From Streptomyces sp. PH10-H1 (lineage in GTDB: Bacteria > Actinomycetota > Actinomycetes > Streptomycetales > Streptomycetaceae), in the NCBI RefSeq assembly GCF_030063355.1, contig NZ_JASISZ010000011.1, forward strand, positions 1-64,000: a stretch of 64,000 bases of DNA, given 5' to 3'. Made by a program: the position numbers and the translations under genes. Numbering within the stretch: the first letter of the stretch is position 1; each line of letters opens with the position of its first letter. Shown one piece after another: positions 59,032 through 64,000 of this stretch. Below the pieces are notes generated by a model. It saw nothing but the letters and a program-made list of their open reading frames with translations, did no database searches and was not told the DNA's origin.

Positions 59032-59910
59032 ATGAAAAGACCTCTCATCGGTGCCTTGATCGGCGTGCTGCTCAGCGGCGCGGCACTCACAGGCGCCGGC
59101 GCGGCCTCCGCATCGGCCACAAGCCGGGATGCGGCGACCGCACACAGCGCGACGCCGGCCGTCACGGTCGACTTCGCCGGCACTGTGTCACTCAGCAACT
59201 GTTCGGGATCGCTCATCAAGATGCCGACCTCGGCGGCGACCGACCCCGCGATCGTCATGTCGAACGGTCACTGCCTGTCCGGCGGCTTCCTGAATCCGGG
59301 CGAGTCGATCGTCAACGTGGCGTCCAGCCGTTCGTTCGGCCTGCTCAATTCGGCCGGGAGCAGGGTCGCCACCCTGCGGGCCACCAAGATCGCATACGCG
59401 ACCATGACCGACACCGACATCTCGCTCTACCAGCTGAACACGACCTACGCGCGGATCCAGTCAAACTACGGCATCAAGCCGCTGGAACTGTCCGCGACCC
59501 ACCCCGTCGCCGGGAACGCGATCAAGGTGGTGTCCGGCTACTGGAAGCGGATCTACAGCTGCAACATCGACGCCTTCGTGTACCGCCTGCACGAGGACAG
59601 CTGGATCTGGAAGGACTCGGTCCGCTACACCTCGTCGTGCAACACCATCGGCGGCACCTCGGGGTCTCCGGTGGTCGACGTCGCCGGCGGCAAGGTGGTC
59701 GCCATCAACAACACGGGCAACGAGAACGGCGAGCGCTGCACCATCAACAACCCGTGCGAGGTCGACCAGAACGGCAACGTCACCGTGCACCAGGGCATCA
59801 ACTACGCCGAGGAGACGTATCTGATCACCCAGTGCGTCGCCGCGGGCAACAAGATCGACCTGAACCTGCCGGGGTGCACCCTGCCCAAGCCGGCCGCTCT
59901 GCGCCCCTGA
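59032..59910 (+). CDS. Secreted trypsin-like serine protease (292 aa)
   Basis: Signal peptide MKRPLIGALIGVLLSG then an Ala-rich stretch with a cleavage site near ASA|SATS. Chymotrypsin-fold protease: nucleophile Ser in IGGTSGSPVVDV, catalytic His in VMSNGHCLSGG, and Asp in MTDTDISLYQL. Several Cys (in SNCSGS, GHC, SSCNT, ERCTI, NPC, TQC, GC) suggest extracellular disulfides. The ATG at 59032 follows GGAGAGGA. It is monocistronic and followed by a strong terminator. It is unrelated in role to the cytoplasmic trypsin domain at 44.5-48 kb. Confidence 0.92.
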   Translation: MKRPLIGALIGVLLSGAALTGAGAASASATSRDAATAHSATPAVTVDFAGTVSLSNCSGSLIKMPTSAATDPAIVMSNGHCLSGGFLNPGESIVNVASSRSFGLLNSAGSRVATLRATKIAYATMTDTDISLYQLNTTYARIQSNYGIKPLELSATHPVAGNAIKVVSGYWKRIYSCNIDAFVYRLHEDSWIWKDSVRYTSSCNTIGGTSGSPVVDVAGGKVVAINNTGNENGERCTINNPCEVDQNGNVTVHQGINYAEETYLITQCVAAGNKIDLNLPGCTLPKPAALRP

Positions 59911-59970
59911 CCGCGGCACCGCCGGCATGAAGCACCGCCGACCCGATCAGCGATATCGCTGACCCGGACG

Positions 59971-60001
59971 CCGCTCCCCGGACCTGGGATCCGGGGAGCG
60001 G
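59971..60001. terminator. Bidirectional hairpin terminator
   Basis: A perfect 12-base stem (CCGCTCCCCGGA at 59971-59982 with TCCGGGGAGCGG at 59990-60001) and a seven-base loop, between the protease gene on the plus strand and the enoyl-CoA hydratase relative on the minus strand. It probably ends both transcripts. Confidence 0.85.
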
Positions 60002-60014
60002 CCCCGGACAGGCC

Positions 60015-61028
60015 CTATGCGTCGAACCAGGCCAGCAGACCGGCGCGGTCCGCGGCCGTGAGCGGGTCGGGCGACCAGCGGGGGCTGCGGTCCTTGTCGA
60101 CCAGCGCGGCCCGCACGCCCTCGGCGAAGTCAGGGGCCCGGGCCGTCCGGCAGGCCAGCAGGAATTCCCGTTCCAGGCACGCGCCGAGGTCCGATCCGGC
60201 GCCGCGCCGCAGCAGTTCGAAGGTCACATACAGGCTGGTCGGAGACATCCGCCGCAGCAGCGCGAGCGTCTCGCCGGCCCAGTCACCGCCTTCGGCCGCC
60301 AGTCGATCGAGGACCTCCGCCAGGTCCGGGGCGGAGAAGCAGCGTTCGACGGTGTCGAGGTGCGCGGTGAGTTCGGAGGCGGGCGCGGCCGCCGCGAACC
60401 GGTCGAGTACCGCGGCCGGGTCGCTGTCCGCGCCGGTCAGCGCCTCCTCCAGCGCGGGAAGTTCGCCGGCGTGCACATAGTGGGTGGCGAGCGAGCAGCC
60501 GACCGCCGCCGCGCCCGAGATCCGGGTACCCGTCAGGCCCAGGTACCAGCCGACGGACCCCGGCAGCCGGGGCAGGAAGTGGCTCGCCCCGATGTCGGGG
60601 AAGAAGCCGATGGCGGTCTCGGGCATCGCCAGCGCCGCCCGTTCCGTCACCACGCGCGCCGTGCCGTGCACGGAGATCCCGAGGCCCCCGCCGAGGGCGA
60701 AGCCGTCGATGAGCGCGGTGTACGGCTTCGGATAGGCCGCGATCAGCGCGTTGAGCCCGTACTCCGCGGCGAAGTACTCCCGGACGGCGTCGTGGTCGCC
60801 GCGCAGGCTCGCCTCCCGGATCGTCCGGATGTCGCCGCCCGCGCAGAACGCCTTCGGCGAGGTGCTGCGTACGACGACCGACCGGACGCCGTCGTCGTCA
60901 CACCACGCTTCCAGGGCCGCGGTCATGGCCCGGACCATGGTGAGATCGAGCGCGTTGAGCGCCTCGGGCCGGTCCAGGGCGATGACGCCGGTGCCGTTGA
61001 CGACGTGCGTCTGCACGGGGAGGTACAT
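60015..61028 (-). CDS. Enoyl-CoA hydratase/isomerase family, 3-hydroxyisobutyryl-CoA hydrolase-like (337 aa)
   Basis: Crotonase-fold enzyme: GVIALDRPEALNALDLTMV, oxyanion-hole segments AFCAGGDIRTIREAS and GFALGGGLGISVHG, and PETAIGFFPDIGASHFLPRL, where the Glu and FFPD match 3-hydroxyisobutyryl-CoA hydrolase (valine degradation). The length of ~340 also fits that branch rather than the ~260-residue hydratases. The ATG at 61028 has GGAG close upstream. It lies 28 bases behind the MFS transporter gene on the same strand and may be cotranscribed with it, although their roles differ. Confidence 0.88.
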   Translation of the reverse strand: MYLPVQTHVVNGTGVIALDRPEALNALDLTMVRAMTAALEAWCDDDGVRSVVVRSTSPKAFCAGGDIRTIREASLRGDHDAVREYFAAEYGLNALIAAYPKPYTALIDGFALGGGLGISVHGTARVVTERAALAMPETAIGFFPDIGASHFLPRLPGSVGWYLGLTGTRISGAAAVGCSLATHYVHAGELPALEEALTGADSDPAAVLDRFAAAAPASELTAHLDTVERCFSAPDLAEVLDRLAAEGGDWAGETLALLRRMSPTSLYVTFELLRRGAGSDLGACLEREFLLACRTARAPDFAEGVRAALVDKDRSPRWSPDPLTAADRAGLLAWFDA

Positions 61029-61055
61029 GGTGCTCCGTGGGGTTTCCGGTGATCC

Positions 61056-62321
61056 TCAGTCCACCCCGACAATACGCAGCACCAGCACACCGCCGAGCAG
61101 CGTCACCAGGGCGGTGGCCACGTACAGGCCCGGATAGCCGCCGAGGTGGGCGACGATCGGCGCGGCCAGCGCGGGGGCCAGCACCTGCGGGCCCGAGTTG
61201 GCGATGTTGATGACGCCGAGGTCCCTGGCCCGGTCCGCGGCGCTCGGCAGCACCTGGGTGATCAGGGCCTGGTCGACGGCGAGGTAGATGCCGAATCCGG
61301 CGCCGAGTACGGCGGCGGCGATCATCACGGCCGTCCAGGTGTGGGCGGCGGCCAGCAGCAGTGCGGCCACGGCCATGATCACGCTGCACGCCACCACGAA
61401 CACCTTGCGCTTGCCGACCCGGTCGGAGGCGATGCCCGCGGGGATCGCGGTCAGGGTCGCGGAGACGGTGTAGATGACGGTCAGGACGAGCACTCCGGTG
61501 TCCGGGTCCGGGCGGTGCACCTCGTCGGTGAGATAGAAGAGCAGATAGAGCGTGCCGAGCGCGTTGCCGAGGTTGATCAGGAAGCGGGTGAGCCAGGCCC
61601 AGCCGAAGTCCGGGTGGGAGCGCGGGCCGGCCCACAGCGCGGTCCACAGTCCGGTCAGCGGCGCGCGCCTGCGGAAGGCGGGGCGCAGCGCGCTCGGCAG
61701 GACCGGTTCCCGGAAACAGAGCGCGTACGGCAGGGCCAGGGCGATGGTCAGCAGCGCCGTGAGCAGATACCCGGGGCCGACGCCGGATACGGCCATGGTC
61801 ACCAGCAGCGCGCCCAGCACCAGGCCCAGGGACTGCATGATCCCCGTCCAGCCGGAGACCGAGGCCCGCTGTCCGACCGGCACCTGGTCGGCCACCGGCG
61901 CCGTGACCCCGGCGAGCATCGCGTTCAGACCGCTCTGCGCCAGGCACCAGCCGACGACGATGCCGGGCAGCGTGTGCTGCGCCGAGGTGATCACCAGGCC
62001 GGCGGCGCCCGCGAGTGCGCCACCGACGATCCAGGGGCGGCGGCGCCCGAAGCGCCCGGCCGTACGGTCCGACAGCGCGCCGGCCAGCGGGTTGACGACG
62101 ACGGCGACCAGGGCGCCGGCCCCGGTGACCCAGGCGAGGTCAGCCGCCTTGTGGGCTTCGTCGAGGTGCTCCAGCTGCAGGGGCAGCAGGATCTGGATCG
62201 GGGTGAAGAACGCCATGAACACCGCGAGGTTGGCCAGGCTGAGAGCGGCGGTCCAGCCGGCCCGGACCCGGGCGGCCGGCTCGTCGAGCGCGGCCGGTGG
62301 GCCTTCGGTCACGGCGCGCAT
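61056..62321 (-). CDS. Major facilitator superfamily transporter (421 aa)
   Basis: Twelve predicted membrane helices in two halves, with the MFS loop-2/3 signature PLAGALSDRTAGRFGRRRPW after helix 2 and a related ASDRVGKRKVF after helix 8. This GRRRPW form is typical of the glycoside-pentoside-hexuronide and sucrose-type branch, which suits a sugar permease. The ATG at 62321 follows GAGGAG. A perfect palindrome sits ~22 bases upstream of the start, and a related sequence precedes the beta-glucosidase gene, so the two are probably controlled together by the TetR-type regulator at 63884. Confidence 0.88.
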   Translation of the reverse strand: MRAVTEGPPAALDEPAARVRAGWTAALSLANLAVFMAFFTPIQILLPLQLEHLDEAHKAADLAWVTGAGALVAVVVNPLAGALSDRTAGRFGRRRPWIVGGALAGAAGLVITSAQHTLPGIVVGWCLAQSGLNAMLAGVTAPVADQVPVGQRASVSGWTGIMQSLGLVLGALLVTMAVSGVGPGYLLTALLTIALALPYALCFREPVLPSALRPAFRRRAPLTGLWTALWAGPRSHPDFGWAWLTRFLINLGNALGTLYLLFYLTDEVHRPDPDTGVLVLTVIYTVSATLTAIPAGIASDRVGKRKVFVVACSVIMAVAALLLAAAHTWTAVMIAAAVLGAGFGIYLAVDQALITQVLPSAADRARDLGVINIANSGPQVLAPALAAPIVAHLGGYPGLYVATALVTLLGGVLVLRIVGVD

Positions 62322-62342
62322 GAGCTCTCCTCAGTTCACACG

Positions 62343-62363
62343 AACATGAGTTCTGCTCATGTT
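62343..62363. promoter_or_regulatory. Palindromic operator before the MFS gene
   Basis: AACATGAG-TTCTG-CTCATGTT is a perfect eight-base inverted repeat of the size bound by TetR-type dimers. It lies just upstream of the transporter start, where it would overlap the promoter. A second copy with one good half-site stands before the beta-glucosidase gene. Binding is inferred. Confidence 0.65.
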
Positions 62364-62406
62364 AGCGCGAGTGTAGCGCCACGCCACCGGGCCCCGCCAA
62401 GGGTTC

Positions 62407-63789
62407 TCACCCGGTGGTCCGGTGCGCCGGTGCGGTCCGGTGGGCGGCGATCAGGTCCCGGTACCAGCCGTAGGAGTCCTTGGGAGTGCGGACCTGCGTC
62501 CCGTGGTCCACGTGCACCAGCCCGAACCGCTGGTGATAGCCCTCGGCCCACTCGAAGTTGTCGGTCAGCGTCCAGGTGAAGTACCCGCGGACGTCCACGC
62601 CCCGCGCCACCGCCTCGGCCACCGCCGTGATGTGCCCGTCCAGGTACGCGATCCGCGCGGGGTCCGCGACCCGGCCGTCCACCACGTCATCGGGCTGGGA
62701 GCAGCCGTTCTCGGTGATGTACACCGGCGGCAGCGCGGCGCCGTAGCGCTCCTTCAGCCCGGTGAGCAGCTCGGTGAGGCCGTCCGGTACCACCGGCCAG
62801 TCGAAGGCGGTGCGCTCGTAGCCCTCCACGCGGGCCTCCGCGAAGGGCAGGGCGGGGTCCTCGCCGGGCGCCTGGATCCAGGTGGGGTTGTAGTAGTTGA
62901 CGCCGAGGCCGTCGAGCGGGGCGGCGATGACGTCCAGGTCGCCGTCCCGGACCGCGCCGCCCAGGCCGGGACCGACTCCATAGGCCGAGAGGTCCGGGTA
63001 GCGGCCCAGGAACAGCGGGTCGTTGAAGAGCCCGTTGTGCAGCGCGTCGTACGCCGTGGCGGCGGCCCGGTCCGCGCCGGAACCGCCCGCCACGCGCACC
63101 GGGGTGCAGTTGTTGGCGATGAGCACCTCGGCGGCGCCGCGCTCGCGCAGCGCGGCGACCGCCAGCCCGTGGCCCAGCAGTTGGTGGTGGGCAGCCGGGA
63201 GGGCGTCCAGCATCAGGGCCCGGCCGGGCGCGTGGATGCCCAGGGCGTAGCCGAACACCATGTGCACGAAGGGCTCGTTGAGGGTGATCCAGCGCCGTAC
63301 CCGGTCGCCGAGCCGGTCGGCCACCAGGCCGGCGTACTCGGCGAAGCGCTCGGCGGTGGCGCGGTTGAGCCAGCCGCCCTCGTCCTCCAGGGCCTGCGGC
63401 AGGTCCCAGTGGAAGAGGGTGGGGGTGGGCGCGATGCCGGCGGCGAGCAGCGCGTCGACGAGACGGTCGTAGAAGTCCAGTCCCGCCGCGTTCGCCGGAC
63501 CCCTGCCGAGCGGCTGGACGCGCGGCCAGGCGACGGAGAAGCGGTACGCGTCCAGTCCGAGGCCCTTCATCAGGGCGATGTCCTGCGGATAGCGATGGTA
63601 GTGGTCGCAGGCCTCCGCCCCGGTGTGCCCGTCGCGGACCGTGCCGGGTCGCGCGGTGAAGGTGTCCCAGACGGAGGGCCCTCTGCCGTCCTCGGTGACG
63701 GCTCCCTCGATCTGGTAGGCGGCGGTGGACACGCCCCAGAGGAAGGAGTCGGGAAGCTGCGGGCGCTGCGGTGTCGACGGGTCCGGCAC
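62407..63789 (-). CDS. GH1 beta-glucosidase (460 aa)
   Basis: Family 1 glycoside hydrolase, cytoplasmic (no signal). N-terminal family signature FLWGVSTAAYQIEGAVTEDG, acid/base Glu in RWITLNEPFVHM and nucleophile Glu in PPVYITENGCSQ. The Trp-rich aglycone region FTWTLTDNFEWAEGYHQRFG near the end is complete. I chose the GTG at 63789 (VPDPSTPQRP), which has AAGGAG eight bases upstream. The longer reading from an ATG near 63831 runs through the operator and has no ribosome site. It probably cleaves disaccharides brought in by the adjacent MFS permease. Confidence 0.92.
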   Translation of the reverse strand: MPDPSTPQRPQLPDSFLWGVSTAAYQIEGAVTEDGRGPSVWDTFTARPGTVRDGHTGAEACDHYHRYPQDIALMKGLGLDAYRFSVAWPRVQPLGRGPANAAGLDFYDRLVDALLAAGIAPTPTLFHWDLPQALEDEGGWLNRATAERFAEYAGLVADRLGDRVRRWITLNEPFVHMVFGYALGIHAPGRALMLDALPAAHHQLLGHGLAVAALRERGAAEVLIANNCTPVRVAGGSGADRAAATAYDALHNGLFNDPLFLGRYPDLSAYGVGPGLGGAVRDGDLDVIAAPLDGLGVNYYNPTWIQAPGEDPALPFAEARVEGYERTAFDWPVVPDGLTELLTGLKERYGAALPPVYITENGCSQPDDVVDGRVADPARIAYLDGHITAVAEAVARGVDVRGYFTWTLTDNFEWAEGYHQRFGLVHVDHGTQVRTPKDSYGWYRDLIAAHRTAPAHRTTG

Positions 63790-63820
63790 GGGCTCACTCC
63801 TTGGCGGGACAGAGAGATTG

Positions 63821-63840
63821 AACATGAGCATGGCTCACCA
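63821..63840. promoter_or_regulatory. Operator-like sequence before the GH1 gene
   Basis: AACATGAG-CATGG-CTCACCA has the same half-site and five-base spacer as the palindrome at 62343-62363, but its right half is degenerate (CTCACCA against CTCATGTT). It lies in the gap between the beta-glucosidase and the divergent TetR-type gene, a place where one regulator could control both. Confidence 0.55.
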
Positions 63841-63883
63841 TAGCGGCTCGCCAACCGCAGGGCGGATCCGGCAGAGTGGGCGC

Positions 63884-64000
63884 ATGCAGGAACAGCCCAC
63901 GCAAGAACAGCAGGAACAGACCCGGGCCGCCACCGCCGCCTCCACCGTCCGCCGCAGCCCCGTGCAGCGGCGCAGCGCCGAACGCGTCGAGCGCATCCTG
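63884..64000 (+). CDS. TetR-type regulator (5' end only, cut by window edge)
   Basis: Only 39 codons are visible. After a Gln/Glu-rich lead (MQEQPTQEQQEQTRAAT), the sequence SPVQRRSAERVERIL is the usual entry into the TetR helix-turn-helix. The ATG at 63884 fits the start of such a protein. It is divergent from the beta-glucosidase gene and is the natural candidate to bind the shared AACATGAG palindromes. The ligand-binding domain lies outside the window. Confidence 0.7.
   Translation, partial: MQEQPTQEQQEQTRAATAASTVRRSPVQRRSAERVERIL

Overview
The window is chromosomal DNA from a high-GC actinomycete, almost certainly a Streptomyces. The signs are very strong third-position G+C codon use, SARP regulators, GTG/TTG starts with GGAGG-type ribosome sites, and Streptomyces-type small proteins. 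No tRNA, rRNA, CRISPR array or replication origin was seen. All functional names come from reading motifs in the translations; no database search was run.

Positions 1-27.3 kb form a biosynthetic region with two recognisable parts. The left part is a RiPP locus. It has an 81-residue precursor with a nitrile-hydratase-like leader and a Cys-rich tail ending SVLCFCGKG, a fused RRE/E1-like/YcaO azoline synthetase, and a SagB-type dehydrogenase. A histidine kinase follows, with a LuxR-type regulator facing it. Two tandem SARP activators flank a type II thioesterase just upstream. The right part (9.0-27.3 kb) looks like a 3-acyl-5-methylene-tetronate pathway. It encodes a fatty acyl-AMP ligase, two long acyl-CoA dehydrogenases, a free ACP, and one KS-AT-ACP module with a malonyl-type AT. 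It also carries the complete five-gene tetronate cassette: KASIII-like, FkbH-like, ACP, E2-like acyltransferase and alpha/beta hydrolase. A PPTase, a flavin monooxygenase and a P450 complete the set. Twelve minus-strand genes from 27.26 to 12.49 kb are mostly joined by 1-8 base start/stop overlaps and probably form one long operon.

At 27.5-30.3 kb the region is closed by mobile DNA: a decayed group II intron (reverse transcriptase with an in-frame TAA, clear domain V) joined directly to an IS110-family transposase that lacks its N-terminus.

From 30.6 to 64 kb the content is ordinary accessory or core chromosome: an SNase-like protein, thioredoxin, an acyl-CoA ligase, a family A DNA polymerase, an OmpR-type two-component system, a membrane flippase-like protein, secreted carbohydrate-active enzymes, an SNF2 helicase with a SWIM protein, a TPP enzyme, a FhuF-like reductase, a secreted protease, an enoyl-CoA hydratase relative, and a TetR/GH1/MFS sugar locus with a shared palindromic operator.

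The most unusual item is the gene pair at 44.5-48.4 kb. A small Trypco-like protein precedes an approximately 1184-residue protein that joins an intact trypsin-like protease, a STAND-type NTPase, TPR repeats and two C-terminal acyl-carrier-like domains. I know of no described system with that architecture.
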